Of a stretch of 32,487 bases of DNA, positions 12,028-20,818 are shown one piece after another. The notes under the pieces were generated by a model, which worked only from the letters and a program-made list of their open reading frames with translations, searched no databases and was not told the origin of the DNA. Numbering within the stretch: position 1 is the stretch's first letter; each line of letters begins with the position of its first letter. The position numbers and the translations under genes were made by a program. This stretch comes from Solirubrobacterales bacterium (lineage in GTDB: Bacteria; Actinomycetota; Thermoleophilia; Solirubrobacterales; 70-9), in the NCBI GenBank assembly GCA_009379895.1, contig WHSW01000019.1:1-32487 (forward strand). Reading direction: 5' to 3'.

Positions 12028-12314
12028 CGGGCCTGCGGCGACGGGGCGCGGAAGGCGCCGTCCTCGGCGTCGGGGGCCGGCGCGAGCGCCCGCTCGCGCT
12101 CCAGGCTGGCCTCCGGCTCGTCGGGGCGCAGGACGTTGTCGAGCGCCACCACGTGGGCGGTCGGCTCGACGCCGTCGAGGTCGAGCGCGGAGATCCGGTC
12201 GACGTGCTCGAGGATCCCCGAGAGCTCGCCCGCCATCGTCTCCAGCTCATCCTCGGAGAGCTCGAGGCGAGCCAGGCGCGCGACGTGGAGGACCTGCTCG
12301 CGATCGATCACCAC
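12024..12314 (-). CDS. gatC: Asp/Glu-tRNA(Asn/Gln) amidotransferase subunit C
   Basis: GatC is the small belt subunit that stabilises the GatA-GatB contact. The 96 residues show the family pattern: [20 protein letters not shown], then [19 protein letters not shown] and the late VLRPDEP motif. Two GTG codons in a row (12314 and 12311) could start translation, and I give the first. It is the first gene of the order gatC-gatA-metallopeptidase-gatB-ndh, all linked by 1- to 4-base overlaps. Two GC-rich hairpins lie just upstream, separating it from the preceding membrane protein gene. Confidence 0.94.
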   Translation of the reverse strand: MVIDREQVLHVARLARLELSEDELETMAGELSGILEHVDRISALDLDGVEPTAHVVALDNVLRPDEPEASLERERALAPAPDAEDGAFRAPSPQAR

Positions 12315-12336
12315 CGCGATTCTACGAGCAGGTTGA

Positions 12337-12393
12337 CGGCGGCCGCCCGAGGGCGGCCGCCGTGCGCTCTCCTCCCGAGCGAGAAGGCTCGGG
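12337..12393 (-). terminator. Two GC-rich hairpins between the four-TM gene and gatC
   Basis: Two perfect hairpins lie downstream of the membrane protein stop at 12402. One is CCCGAGC/GCTCGGG (12374-12380 and 12387-12393, 6-base loop). The other has 12-bp arms CGGCGGCCGCCC/GGGCGGCCGCCG (12337-12348 and 12351-12362) around only two bases. There is no clear T-tract, as is usual in very GC-rich actinobacteria. They probably end the upstream transcript and leave gatC with its own promoter, but could also act as a leader structure for gatC. Confidence 0.55.
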
Positions 12394-12401
12394 CTACGGG
12401 T

Positions 12402-12962
12402 TCAGGCCGCCGGGCCCCCGGACGCGGGCGGCCGGCCCTCGGACGGAGGTGGCGGTGGCGAACCGCCGCCCATCCGGTCCTGCAGGCGGTCGGACTGGGC
12501 GCCGAAGCTGGTCCCCTCCTCCTGCATCGCGCGCCAGCCCCCGTAGGCGATGCCGGCCGCCGCGAGCAGGCCGATGTAGAGCCAGAACTCGCGGCCGATG
12601 TCACCCTCCCCGGGCGGGTCGATGAGCCGGTAGAGGACCAGGAGCGTCGAGAGGATCCCGAGGCCCGCGGTGATCGCGCTGGCGGCCACGGGAAGCGCCA
12701 CGCTCTGTGACATCGCGGTCGCCGCCGCGAAGGCGACCGCGACGATGATCGTCACGAACAGCACGATGTCGATGAAGCCGAACGACTGCCACGCGCTGGC
12801 CGTGGTGTCGACGTCCGGGGCGAAGCCCAGGTCCTGGGCCTGCTGCAGGACCTCGCCGGCGGCGCCGCCGATGCCGTACCAGGGCAGGAACATGACGATG
12901 AAGAGCACGATCGCCGAGACGCCCGCGATCAACTCTCCCGTCCTCAGCTTGCCTACGTCCAT
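12402..12962 (-). CDS. Four-TM membrane protein of unknown function
   Basis: This is a 186-residue protein I do not recognise beyond its topology. Hydrophobic helices are predicted near residues 10-30, 63-84, 89-111 and 126-144. Between the first two lies a 30-residue polar loop with FLPWYGIGG at its start, which is common in short actinobacterial membrane proteins. The C-terminal 40 residues are soluble and low-complexity, with a PPPPP run and Gly/Pro-rich end. The ATG at 12962 is 50 bp after the folD stop in the same direction. Two hairpins follow its stop. Nothing in the neighbourhood points to a specific role. Confidence 0.75.
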   Translation of the reverse strand: MDVGKLRTGELIAGVSAIVLFIVMFLPWYGIGGAAGEVLQQAQDLGFAPDVDTTASAWQSFGFIDIVLFVTIIVAVAFAAATAMSQSVALPVAASAITAGLGILSTLLVLYRLIDPPGEGDIGREFWLYIGLLAAAGIAYGGWRAMQEEGTSFGAQSDRLQDRMGGGSPPPPPSEGRPPASGGPAA

Positions 12963-13012
12963 CGAGTCTCCCTGTGCATTGTCGCGGGTGGTGCGCGCCG
13001 CAGCCTACATGC

Positions 13013-13867
13013 CTACCGCGGACGATCCGATGCCGCCCGCAGGGTGTTGGAGAGCAGCATCGCGATCGTCATCGGCCCGACCCCGCCCGGGACGGGGGTG
13101 ATCGCGCCCGCGACCTCGGCGACCGCGTCGAAGTCGACGTCGCCGACGAGCCCGTCCTCGGTGCGATTGATGCCGACGTCGATCACGCTCGCGCCCGGCT
13201 TGACCATGTCCGCCGTGACCACGCGCGGCGAGCCCACCGCCGCCACCAGGACGTCGGCGCGCGAGCAGACAGCGGCCAGGTCGCGGGTGCACGAATGGCA
13301 CACGGTCACGGTCGCGTTCTCGCCAAGCAGCAGCGAGGCGAGCGGGCGACCGACCAGGATCGAGCGCCCGAGCACGACCGCCTCGGCGCCCTCGAGCTCG
13401 GCGCCCGCGTGGCGCAGCAGCTCGAGCACCCCTCGCGGCGTGCACGGGACGAGCCCGGGTCGACCCTGGGCGAGCAGCCCGGCGTTCGTCGCGGTCAGCC
13501 CGTCGACGTCCTTGGCCGGGTCGATCGCCGCGATCACCGCGTCCTGGTCGATCTGCCCCGGGAGCGGCAGCTGGACGAGGATCCCGTCGACCGTCTCGTC
13601 GCCGTTCAGCGACCCGATCAGATCGAGGAGCTCGTCCTGGGGCGTCGCCGAACCCAGCTGCTGATGGATCGAGCGCATGCCGACCTCCTCGGTCTGCTTG
13701 CGCTTGCCCGCCACATAGACCTGCGACGCGGCGTCCTCGCCGACGACCACGGTCGCCAGGCCGGGCAGGTCGCCGTCGCGCGCCGCCGCGAACTCGCGCA
13801 CGCCCTCGGCGACCCGCTCGCGCACCTCCGCCGCGAGGGCCCTGCCGTCGATCACCCGAGCGCTCAC
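13013..13867 (-). CDS. folD: Bifunctional methylenetetrahydrofolate dehydrogenase/cyclohydrolase
   Basis: FolD interconverts 5,10-methylene-, methenyl- and 10-formyl-tetrahydrofolate, supplying one-carbon units for purines and fMet. The 284 residues show the catalytic [13 protein letters not shown] motif (Tyr51, Lys55), the substrate-binding [10 protein letters not shown] and PAKDVDGLT (Asp122 region), and the NADP-binding [18 protein letters not shown]. The [16 protein letters not shown] signature closes the protein. The length is typical. The start is a GTG at 13867, directly before the RVIDGRALA strand. It lies 102 bp downstream of the uvrD stop, with a strong hairpin between them. Confidence 0.96.
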   Translation of the reverse strand: MSARVIDGRALAAEVRERVAEGVREFAAARDGDLPGLATVVVGEDAASQVYVAGKRKQTEEVGMRSIHQQLGSATPQDELLDLIGSLNGDETVDGILVQLPLPGQIDQDAVIAAIDPAKDVDGLTATNAGLLAQGRPGLVPCTPRGVLELLRHAGAELEGAEAVVLGRSILVGRPLASLLLGENATVTVCHSCTRDLAAVCSRADVLVAAVGSPRVVTADMVKPGASVIDVGINRTEDGLVGDVDFDAVAEVAGAITPVPGGVGPMTIAMLLSNTLRAASDRPR

Positions 13868-13936
13868 GAAAGCGGCCTCAACGGCGGCCGGGCTCGGCTT
13901 CGCCCTGTCGGGCTCCGCCTCACCAGGAAGTCCCGG

Positions 13937-13966
13937 GCGCCTCGGCGCTGGCCACTGCCGAGGCGC
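13937..13966 (-). terminator. Hairpin terminator after the uvrD/pcrA gene
   Basis: A perfect 10-bp inverted repeat, GCGCCTCGGC and GCCGAGGCGC (13937-13946 and 13957-13966), with a 10-base loop begins 3 bases beyond the TGA of the helicase gene. It has no T-tract. Position and stability suggest transcription termination or 3'-end protection before folD. Confidence 0.55.
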
Positions 13967-13969
13967 GTC

Positions 13970-16291
13970 TCACGCCACCCTCTTGAGCGGCGCGTAGTCG
14001 GCCATCAGCTTGCGCTCGGCCCCGTCGTCGGCGAATCGCACGACCACCACCGGGCCCGCCTCGACCGCGGTCACGACCCCCTCGCCGAAGCTCGCGTGCA
14101 GGACGTCGTCGCCGACCGAGTAGGGCACGGGCGGCGGCGCGGGTTGCCTCGGCTGCGGGGCCGCGAAGCCACCGCCGGTCCTCCTCGACCCACCGAGCAC
14201 CGTCTGCCGAGCGTCGCCGGACGACCAGCCGGTGGCGGTGGTCGCGACGTGGCGCTCGACCAGCCCCTCGGGCAGCTCGCCGAGAAAGCGCGAGGGTAGG
14301 TTCCAGCTCGCGCCGCCGTGCAGCGAGCGCCGCCGCGCGTAGGTCATGCACAGCCGCTCGCGCGCGCGGGTCGCCCCGACGTAGCAGAGGCGGCGCTCCT
14401 CCTCGAGGTTGTCCTCCTCGAGCGAGCGCGAATGCGGGAAGACCCCCTCCTCGCAGCCGATCATGAAGACGGCGTCGTACTCGAGCCCCTTGGCGTTGTG
14501 GAGGGTCATCAGCGTCGCCAGGCTCTCGGAGTCGCGCAGGTTGTCCTGCTCGGAGATCAGCGAGATCTGGGCCAGGAACTGCTCGAGCGGCGTCGCCTCC
14601 CCATCTCCCTCGAGCTCACGGTTGGCATCGAACTCGCCCGCGACGCCGACCAGCTCCTCGAGGTTCTCGATCCGCCCCTCGGCCTCGACCGTGCGCTCGG
14701 CCGCCAGCGCCTCGATGTAGCCGCTCTCGCGCAGCGTCGCCTCGATCAGCTCGGCGACCGAATCGTTTCGCTCCGCGCGCCGGCGCAGGTGCGCCATCGT
14801 CTCGGCGAAGCGCGCGACCGCCCGCAACGCCGCGGCACCGAGCCCGGGGACGCTCTCGGGGTGGCTGAACGCCTCCCAGACGTCGGCCCCGATCGTGTTC
14901 GCGTGCGAGAGCAGCACGCGCGCGACCGATGTCTGCCCGACGCCGCGCTTGGGCGAGTTGACGATCCGCGTGAAGGCGCCCTGGTCCTGCGGGTTGACCA
15001 GCCAGATCAGGTAGGCCACCGCGTCCTTGATCTCGGCGCGCTCGTAGAACTTCGTCCCGCCGATCACCTGGTAGGGGATCTCGAAGCGCACCAGGGTGTC
15101 CTCGAGCACCCTGCTCTGCGCGTTCATCCGGTAGAAGACCGCGATCCCGTCGCGCGGCGTGCCCTCCTCGACCAGCCGGTTGACCTCCGAGGCGACATAG
15201 CGCGCCTCGGCGTGCTCGTCGTCGAACTCGGCGATCGTCAGCTTCTCCCCCGTCGCCCCGTCGGTCCAGAGGTGCTTCTTCTTCTGGCTGGTGTTGTGCT
15301 CGATCAGCGCGTTGGCCGCGTCGAGGATCGTCTGCGTCGAGCGGTAGTTCTGCTCGAGCAGGACGGTCGACGCGTCGGGGAAGTCGTGCTCGAAGTCGAG
15401 GATGTTGCGGATGTCGGCGCCGCGCCAGCCATAGATCGACTGAAAATCGTCCCCAACAACGGTCAAGTTCCGGTGCTCCTCCGTGAGCAGCTGCAGGAGC
15501 CGGTACTGGGCGCGGTTGGTGTCCTGGTACTCGTCGACCAGCACCCACGGGAACTGGTTGCGGTATTTCTCGCGCACGTCGGCGAACAGCTCGAGCAGGT
15601 TGACGGTGCGCACGAGCAGGTCGTCGAAGTCCATCGCGCTCGCCTCGACCATGCGGCGCTCGTAAAGCGTGTAGACGTCCGCCACCTCCTCCTCGAAGGT
15701 CGAGCCGGCGGCCTGGGCGTAGTCGGTCGCGTCGACGAGCTGGTTCTTGGCGGAGGAGATCGCGGCCTTGACCGCCCGCGGCGGGCGACGCTTGGGGTCG
15801 AGCTCGAGCTCGGTGAGGCAGCGCTTGACCATGCGCACCGAGTCGGCCTCGTCGTAGATCGTGAAGGCGCGCTTGTAGCCGAGGCGCTGTGCGTCGGCGC
15901 GCAGGATCCGCGCGCAGGCCGAGTGAAAGGTGGTCACCCACATCACCCTCGAGACCCCGCCGACCAGCTCGGCGACCCGCTCGCGCATCTCGCCGGCGGC
16001 CTTGTTGGTGAAGGTGATCGCGAGGATCTCGCTCGGCCGCGCCCGGCCGGTGGCGAGCAGCCAGGCGATCCGGTGGGTGAGCACCCGAGTCTTGCCCGAG
16101 CCCGCCCCGGCGAGCACCAGCAGCGGCCCCTCGCCGTGCGTGACCGCCTCACGCTGGGCGGGGTTGAGCCCGGCGAGCAGGCGCTCGACCGCGTCCGCGC
16201 CGGGCTCGACCGGCGCTCCCTGAACCGTTTCACTGCTCACCTCAGCGAGAATAGTCCGGGTCGCGGCGCTTCCGGCGGGCTCGCCGCTCAA
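13970..16291 (-). CDS. pcrA: ATP-dependent DNA helicase, UvrD/PcrA type
   Basis: This superfamily 1A 3'-5' helicase acts in nucleotide excision repair, mismatch-type repair and removal of RecA or stalled polymerase. The 773 residues contain motif I AGAGSGKT (61-68), ITFTNKAAGEMRERV (Ia), VDEYQDTNRAQYRLL (II), GDDFQSIYGWRGADI (III), LEQNYRST (IV), LMTLHNAKGLEYD (V) and CYVGATRARERL (VI). The final 50 residues (VGDDVLHASFGEGVV) form the PcrA-type Tudor-like domain that contacts RNA polymerase. Motif III has Phe where Asp is common. The listed TTG at 16291 overlaps the cysE stop (TTGA). A GTG at 16240, after an AT-rich patch, is an alternative giving 756 residues. Confidence 0.95.
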   Translation of the reverse strand: MSGEPAGSAATRTILAEVSSETVQGAPVEPGADAVERLLAGLNPAQREAVTHGEGPLLVLAGAGSGKTRVLTHRIAWLLATGRARPSEILAITFTNKAAGEMRERVAELVGGVSRVMWVTTFHSACARILRADAQRLGYKRAFTIYDEADSVRMVKRCLTELELDPKRRPPRAVKAAISSAKNQLVDATDYAQAAGSTFEEEVADVYTLYERRMVEASAMDFDDLLVRTVNLLELFADVREKYRNQFPWVLVDEYQDTNRAQYRLLQLLTEEHRNLTVVGDDFQSIYGWRGADIRNILDFEHDFPDASTVLLEQNYRSTQTILDAANALIEHNTSQKKKHLWTDGATGEKLTIAEFDDEHAEARYVASEVNRLVEEGTPRDGIAVFYRMNAQSRVLEDTLVRFEIPYQVIGGTKFYERAEIKDAVAYLIWLVNPQDQGAFTRIVNSPKRGVGQTSVARVLLSHANTIGADVWEAFSHPESVPGLGAAALRAVARFAETMAHLRRRAERNDSVAELIEATLRESGYIEALAAERTVEAEGRIENLEELVGVAGEFDANRELEGDGEATPLEQFLAQISLISEQDNLRDSESLATLMTLHNAKGLEYDAVFMIGCEEGVFPHSRSLEEDNLEEERRLCYVGATRARERLCMTYARRRSLHGGASWNLPSRFLGELPEGLVERHVATTATGWSSGDARQTVLGGSRRTGGGFAAPQPRQPAPPPVPYSVGDDVLHASFGEGVVTAVEAGPVVVVRFADDGAERKLMADYAPLKRVA

Positions 16292-17034
16292 CCCCCGGTC
16301 GGTGAGCGCCCCTGCTTCGGCCGCAGCTCGGTGACCTCCCCCTTCGGGGCCTGGCCGTCGAGGGTCTCGAGCCGCCGCTCGAGCGAGGCGATCCGCTCCG
16401 AGAGCGCCTTGATCGCGTCGGCGATCGGGTCGGGCAGGTGAATCCAGTCGGCGTCGGGGCCCTCCACGCGCCGGCCCTCGACCTTCACCGGGTGGCCCGG
16501 GTTTCCGACCACGGTGGAGTCGGGCGGGACGTCCTCGATGACGACGGTGTTGGCGCCGACCTTCGCCCCGCGCCCGACGTAGATCGGGCCGAGCAGCTTC
16601 GCGCCGGAGCCGATCGTGACGTCGTCGCAGACGGTCGGATGGCGCTTGCCGCGCGCGAACCCGGTGCCCCCGAGCGTGACCCCCTGATAGAGGGTCACCC
16701 GATCGCCGATCTCGGCCGTCTCGCCGATCACCACGCCGGCGCCGTGGTCGATGAAGAACTCGGCCCCGATCTTCGCCGCGGGGTGGATCTCGATTCCGGT
16801 CACGGCGCGGCTGGCGAAGGCGATCGCCCGCGGCGCCAGCGGCATGCCCGACGCATAGAGCGCGTGCGAGACGCGGTGCGCGAGCAGCGCCTGCACCCCG
16901 GCCCAGCTCGAGAGGATCTCGACCGTGCCGACCCCGCGCGCGGCGGGGTCACGGTCACGCGCGGCGGCGACGTCGCAGCCGACCTCCTGCGCCACCCGCC
17001 GCAATGTCGAAAGCCCGAACATCCTGAGCCTCAT
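16288..17034 (-). CDS. cysE: Serine O-acetyltransferase
   Basis: CysE makes O-acetylserine from serine and acetyl-CoA, the substrate of cysteine synthase. The 248 residues have the short helical N-terminus with WAGVQALLAHRVSHALY, then a left-handed beta-helix of hexapeptide turns (IHPAAKIGAEFFIDHGAGVVIGE, with the catalytic Asp-His pair) and GVTLGGTGFARGKRHPTV. The C-terminus extends beyond the usual end with a predicted coiled coil (IADAIKALSERIASLERRLE). The longer N-domain of enterobacterial CysE is missing, as in EpsC-type enzymes. The ATG at 17034 is listed; ATG 17022 is equally possible. It follows cysK by 88 bp and overlaps the helicase start by 4 bp. Confidence 0.94.
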   Translation of the reverse strand: MRLRMFGLSTLRRVAQEVGCDVAAARDRDPAARGVGTVEILSSWAGVQALLAHRVSHALYASGMPLAPRAIAFASRAVTGIEIHPAAKIGAEFFIDHGAGVVIGETAEIGDRVTLYQGVTLGGTGFARGKRHPTVCDDVTIGSGAKLLGPIYVGRGAKVGANTVVIEDVPPDSTVVGNPGHPVKVEGRRVEGPDADWIHLPDPIADAIKALSERIASLERRLETLDGQAPKGEVTELRPKQGRSPTGG

Positions 17035-17047
17035 CCCGCCAGCTGAC

Positions 17048-17119
17048 CCGTCCGAACCGGACGCGAAGCGGAGGGTTCGGACGGAACGTTGGTTCTCAAG
17101 GATTCGGACGGAGCGTTAG
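17048..17119 (-). repeat. Inverted and direct repeats between cysK and cysE
   Basis: An 11-bp perfect inverted repeat, CCGTCCGAACC (17048-17058) and GGTTCGGACGG (17074-17084), encloses a 15-base loop. Its right arm recurs as a near-identical direct copy: TTCGGACGGAACGTTGG at 17076 and TTCGGACGGAGCGTTAGG at 17103. The block fills most of the 88-bp gap between the two cysteine genes. It may work as a terminator or mRNA-processing element, or be a member of a dispersed palindromic repeat family; only a genome-wide search could tell. Confidence 0.5.
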
Positions 17120-17122
17120 GTG

Positions 17123-18063
17123 TCACGGGGAGAAGAATGGCAGCGACATGTAGCGCTCCCCCCCGTCCGGGGCGATCGCGACGATCCGCTTGCCCGCCAT
17201 CTCGGGGCGGACGGCGACCTCGAGGGCCGCCGCGAAGGCCGCGCCGGCCGAGATCCCGATCAGCAACCCCTCGCTGTGGGCGGCGTCGCGGGCGGCCGCG
17301 AGCGCGGCCTCGTCGTCGACCGCGATCACCTCGTCGATCACCTCGCGATCGAGCACCGCGGGGACGAAGCCGGCGCCGATCCCCTGGATCTTGTGCGGGC
17401 CCGCGGCGGCGCCCGAGAGCACGGCCGAGGTCGCCGGCTCGACGGCGACGACCCGAACGCCCGGCCGTCGCTCCTTGAGCACCTGGCCGACCCCGGTGAT
17501 CGTTCCCCCGGTCCCGACCCCGGCGACCAGCGCGTCGACCTCGCCGCCGGTGTCGCGCCAGATCTCCTCGGCCGTCGTGCGGCGATGGACCTCGGGTTCG
17601 CGGGGTTGGAGAACTGCTGGGGCATGAAGGCGCCGCGCTCGGCGACGATCCGCTCGGCGAGCGCGATCGCCTCCCCCATCCCCCCCATCGACGGCGTCTC
17701 GTGCACCTCCGCCCCATAGGAACCGAGCAGCTTGCTGCGCTCCCTGCTCATGCCCTCGGGCAGGGTGAGGACGAGCTCGTAGCCGCGGGCGGCGCAGACC
17801 ATCCCCAGCGCGATGCCGGTGTTGCCGCTGGTCGGCTCGACGATCACACCGCCCGGCGAGAGCTTGCCCTCGCGCTCGGCGGCGTCGATCATCGCGACGC
17901 CGATCCGATCCTTGACCGAGCCGCCGGGATTGACGTACTCGAGCTTGGCGACCAGCTCGGCATCGAGCCCCTCGCCGAGCCGCTGGAGCCGGACGAGCGG
18001 TGTGTTGCCGACCACCACCGATGCCTCCGGCGCGACCTGCGTCTCGCTGCGCGTGACCGACAT
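17123..18063 (-). pseudogene. cysK: Cysteine synthase A, interrupted by a one-base frameshift
   Basis: CysK is the PLP enzyme that converts O-acetylserine and sulfide to cysteine. From the ATG at 18063 the reading frame shows TPLVRLQRL, the PLP lysine Lys51 in [26 protein letters not shown] and [17 protein letters not shown], up to [10 protein letters not shown]. The frame is then lost. The rest of the protein continues one frame over ([40 protein letters not shown]) to the TGA at 17123. Adding one G to the GGG run at 17594-17596 restores [17 protein letters not shown] and a normal 313-residue enzyme. This is either a real inactivating deletion or a homopolymer sequencing error. It is transcribed into cysE. 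Confidence 0.88.
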
Positions 18064-18203
18064 CAACCGTTCAAGGTATCCGCAACGACCCGATCCCACG
18101 CTTCGCCGCCGACCGCGGGTGGCTCTACGCTTGCGCGCTCAACGCAGAGCAAGCAACGTCCTCGGGGGGCGGGGTAATCCCGGGCCGAGAAGGAGATCGC
18201 CGA

Positions 18204-18635
18204 ATGCCACGTCCCAGACCATCGTCTCGCCCGCGCGCCCTCGCGGCGACCGCCGCCTGCGTCGCCGCCCTCGGGCTCGCGGCCTGCGGCGGAGACGACG
18301 AGGACGGCACCACCACGACGACCGGCACCGAGGCGGCCGACACGACCACGACGACGACCGGCGAGTCGACGAGTACGACCTCGACGACAGAGTCGACGAC
18401 CAGCACCCCGGAGACGGCCGACGTCGATGCCCTGCGCGACCAGTTCAACGAGCAGCTTCACCAGGTCCTGACCGAGCAACAGGGCCTGACCGCCAGCCAG
18501 GCGGACTGCGCGGTCGACGAGCTCCAGGACTCGCTCACCGACGATGCGCTTCAGCAGGTCGCCGAGACCGGCAAGCCGCCCGAGGGCCTGATCGACGCGG
18601 CGTTCGAGGCGGGCGCCACCTGCAAGGACGAGTAG
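18204..18635 (+). CDS. Putative lipoprotein with Thr-rich linker
   Basis: This is a 143-residue exported protein of unknown function. A basic N-terminus and hydrophobic stretch end in the lipobox LAAC (Cys28), so it should be lipid-anchored to the outer face of the membrane. Residues 35-70 are a low-complexity Thr/Ser/Glu linker. They are followed by a compact predicted helical domain of about 70 residues with two cysteines (QADCAVDELQ and GATCKDE) that could form a disulfide. A strong ribosome-binding site (AAGGAG) lies 9 bases before the ATG. It is divergent from cysK, and the SnoaL-like gene starts 39 bp after its stop. Confidence 0.78.
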   Translation: MPRPRPSSRPRALAATAACVAALGLAACGGDDEDGTTTTTGTEAADTTTTTTGESTSTTSTTESTTSTPETADVDALRDQFNEQLHQVLTEQQGLTASQADCAVDELQDSLTDDALQQVAETGKPPEGLIDAAFEAGATCKDE

Positions 18636-18674
18636 CGCTGCGAGCCCCGACTCGCCGCGAGATACTGGCGGGCG

Positions 18675-19079
18675 ATGTCGGAGGAGAACCTCGAGATCAT
18701 CCGCCGGATCTATTGCCGGACGCTTCGGCTCGACCCCGAGCTATTGGCGGCGCTCGGCGAGCTTGCCGCGCCCGACGCGGCGTTCGATTTCACCGACGCC
18801 TACCCCGACGGGCCAGTGGTGAGAGGCGTCGAACGGGTGCGCCGGATCGCTGCCAACTGGCCGTGGGGCGCGCTGCACTTCGAGCCGGAGCGCTTCATCG
18901 ATGTCGACGCCGAGCGGGTGCTGGTGTTCATCCGGGCGACCGCCACGGGGGTCGGGAGCGGCGTTCCGGTCGAGCGCCGGACCGCCCACGAGTGCACGTT
19001 CAGAGGGGGGCGCCTCGTGCGCTTCAAGGTGTATTCCGATCGGGAAGAGGCCCTCGAGGTCGCCGGGCTTCAGGAGTAG
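18675..19079 (+). CDS. SnoaL-like / NTF2-fold protein
   Basis: This 134-residue protein has the pattern of small NTF2-like (SnoaL-like) proteins. An N-terminal helix SEENLEIIRRIYC is followed by LAAPDAAFDFTDAYPDG, a beta-sheet region with HFEPERFIDVDAERVLVFIRA, and HECTFRGGRLVRFKVYSDREEALEVAGL at the end. The fold serves both as enzyme (isomerase, cyclase) and as ligand-binding partner, so no reaction can be named. Members ending in this way are abundant in actinobacteria. It lies 18 bp upstream of the LuxR-type regulator in the same direction and is probably co-transcribed with it. Confidence 0.82.
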   Translation: MSEENLEIIRRIYCRTLRLDPELLAALGELAAPDAAFDFTDAYPDGPVVRGVERVRRIAANWPWGALHFEPERFIDVDAERVLVFIRATATGVGSGVPVERRTAHECTFRGGRLVRFKVYSDREEALEVAGLQE

Positions 19080-19097
19080 CGGGGTGCGCTGAGAATC

Positions 19098-20735
19098 GTG
19101 GAGCCAGGGCATGAGCTGGAACGCGGCCGCGAGGCACTCGGCGCAGGGTCATGGCTCGCAGCGGCAGAGCTGCTTACGCGTTCCGATCGCGAATCGCCCC
19201 TCGGCGCCGCCGACCTCGAGCTGCTGGCGACGGCGGCATACATGCTCGGCCGCGACGACGAGTACCGGTCGACGCTCGAGCGCGCTCACCACGCCCACCT
19301 CGAGGCCGCCGAGACGGAGCCCGCAGTTCGATGCGCGTTCTGGCTCGGGCTTGCCCTGCTCCTGCAGGGACAGACGGCCCCCGCGACCGGCTGGTTCGCG
19401 CGCGCCGAGCGGATCTTCGAGGGCGAGGGCATCGACTCGGTCGAGCGGGGCTACCTCCTGATCCCCGGGCTCCTGCAGCGGAGTGCGGCAGGCGATCATG
19501 ACGGCGCCCGCGCGATCGCCTGGCAGGCCGCCGCGATCGGCGCCCGCTTCGGCGACCGCGACCTGCAGGCACTCGTAGTTCAGGAGCAGGGCCACGCCCT
19601 GGTCAGGTTGGGGCGCGCCGAGGAGGGCCTGCGCTTGGTCGATGAGGTCATGCTCGCGGTCACCTCGGGGGACCTCTCACCGATCGTCACCGGTCTCGTC
19701 TACTGCAACACGATCGCGTTCTGTCAGAGCGTCTACGAGCTCCGCCGCGCCCGCGAGTGGACCGACGCGCTCTCGCGCTGGTGCGAGCAGCAGCCCGACA
19801 TGGTCGCTCACACCGGCGTCTGCCTCGTCCATCGCGCCGAGATCCTGCAGCTGCGCGGCGCCTGGGAGGAGGCGCTCGAGGAGGCCCGGCGCGCCGGCGA
19901 GCGATTCACGCTCGGAAACTACGACGCGCAGGCGGACGCGCGGGCCCGCTACCGCCAGGGTGAGGTCCACCGCCTCAAGGGAGACTTCGCGCTCGCCGAA
20001 GAGGCCTACCGCGAGGCGAGCTCGGGCGGCTGGGAGCCGCAGCCCGGCCTCGCCCTCCTGCGGCTCGCCGAGGGAGACGGCGCCGCTGCCGTGGCTTCGA
20101 TCCGGCGCGTGATCGGGGAGACGGCCGACCCCCTTGAACGTGCCGGGCTGATCGCGGCGCGGGTGGAGATCATGATCGCCATCGGTAAGGCCGGCGATGC
20201 CCGCGGCGATTGCGCCGAGCTCGAGCGGACCGCCGAGCACCAGGGCAGCTGGGTGCTGGGCGCGATGTCGTGCCAAGCCAGGGGCGCGGTCGAGCTCGAC
20301 GCCGACGAGGCGGCGGAGGCGCTGGTTTCGCTGCGCCGGGCGTGGCGGATGTGGCGGCAGCTCGAGGCGCCGTATGAGGCCGCGCGGGTGCGCGAGCTAA
20401 TCGGCCTGGCCTGTCGCGAGCTCGACGACAACGACGGCGCGGCGATGGAGCTGGAGGCGGCGCGGGCGGCCTTCGAGACACTCGGCGCGCGGCCCGACCT
20501 GGCCCGGGTCGAAGCCCTGCCCGGCGCGGCCGAGCCCGAAGCCCACGGCCTCACCGCCCGTGAGCGCGAGGTCCTGCGCCTGGTCGCGGACGGGCGCACC
20601 AACAAGGCGATCGCGGCCGAGCTGGTCCTCAGCGAGCGCACGATTGATCGCCATGTCAGCAACATCTTCGCCAAGGTCGGCGTCTCCTCGCGTGCCTCGG
20701 CGACTGCCTTCGCCTACGAGCACGACCTCGTCTGA
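19098..20735 (+). CDS. LuxR-type transcriptional regulator with long TPR-like sensor region
   Basis: The 545-residue protein has about 470 residues of helical, Ala/Glu/Leu-rich repeats resembling tetratricopeptides (for example RARYRQGEVHRLKGDFALAEEAYREA), then a C-terminal GerE/LuxR helix-turn-helix: LTAREREVLRLVADG, TNKAIAAELVLSERTIDRHVSNIF and KVGVSSRASATAFAYEHDLV. There is no N-terminal AAA/STAND ATPase domain and no receiver, so the signal probably enters through the repeat region. The start is a GTG at 19098. It precedes, by 122 bp, the alpha/beta-hydrolase, FAD oxidoreductase and MBL genes and is the likely regulator of that block. Confidence 0.87.
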   Translation: MEPGHELERGREALGAGSWLAAAELLTRSDRESPLGAADLELLATAAYMLGRDDEYRSTLERAHHAHLEAAETEPAVRCAFWLGLALLLQGQTAPATGWFARAERIFEGEGIDSVERGYLLIPGLLQRSAAGDHDGARAIAWQAAAIGARFGDRDLQALVVQEQGHALVRLGRAEEGLRLVDEVMLAVTSGDLSPIVTGLVYCNTIAFCQSVYELRRAREWTDALSRWCEQQPDMVAHTGVCLVHRAEILQLRGAWEEALEEARRAGERFTLGNYDAQADARARYRQGEVHRLKGDFALAEEAYREASSGGWEPQPGLALLRLAEGDGAAAVASIRRVIGETADPLERAGLIAARVEIMIAIGKAGDARGDCAELERTAEHQGSWVLGAMSCQARGAVELDADEAAEALVSLRRAWRMWRQLEAPYEAARVRELIGLACRELDDNDGAAMELEAARAAFETLGARPDLARVEALPGAAEPEAHGLTAREREVLRLVADGRTNKAIAAELVLSERTIDRHVSNIFAKVGVSSRASATAFAYEHDLV

Positions 20736-20818
20736 GTTCGTCGCGCCTGGGTGAAATCGCCCATCGGCGCGCACCGAAGTTGGGTGGTTCGGCCGATGCG
20801 GACTCCCCCCGCCGCGCC

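Noticed and set aside
14318-16441. A 707-codon open frame on the plus strand opposite the helicase gene, and a similar 545-codon one at 1689-3326 opposite ilvB
   Set aside because: These are antisense frames kept open by the GC-rich third positions of pcrA and ilvB. They are rich in Arg, Asp and Gly with no recognisable domain, and the opposite strand has clear family motifs.
17035-17122. A coding extension of cysK through the repeat block (APSESLRTNVPSEP-like peptide)
   Set aside because: The true cysK C-terminus ends at the TGA at 17123 in the restored frame. The peptide is just the TTCGGACGG repeat read in another frame.
17594-17596. Programmed ribosomal frameshift in cysK
   Set aside because: There is no slippery heptamer or downstream element of known type, and cysteine synthase is not known to use recoding. 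A deletion or sequencing error is simpler.
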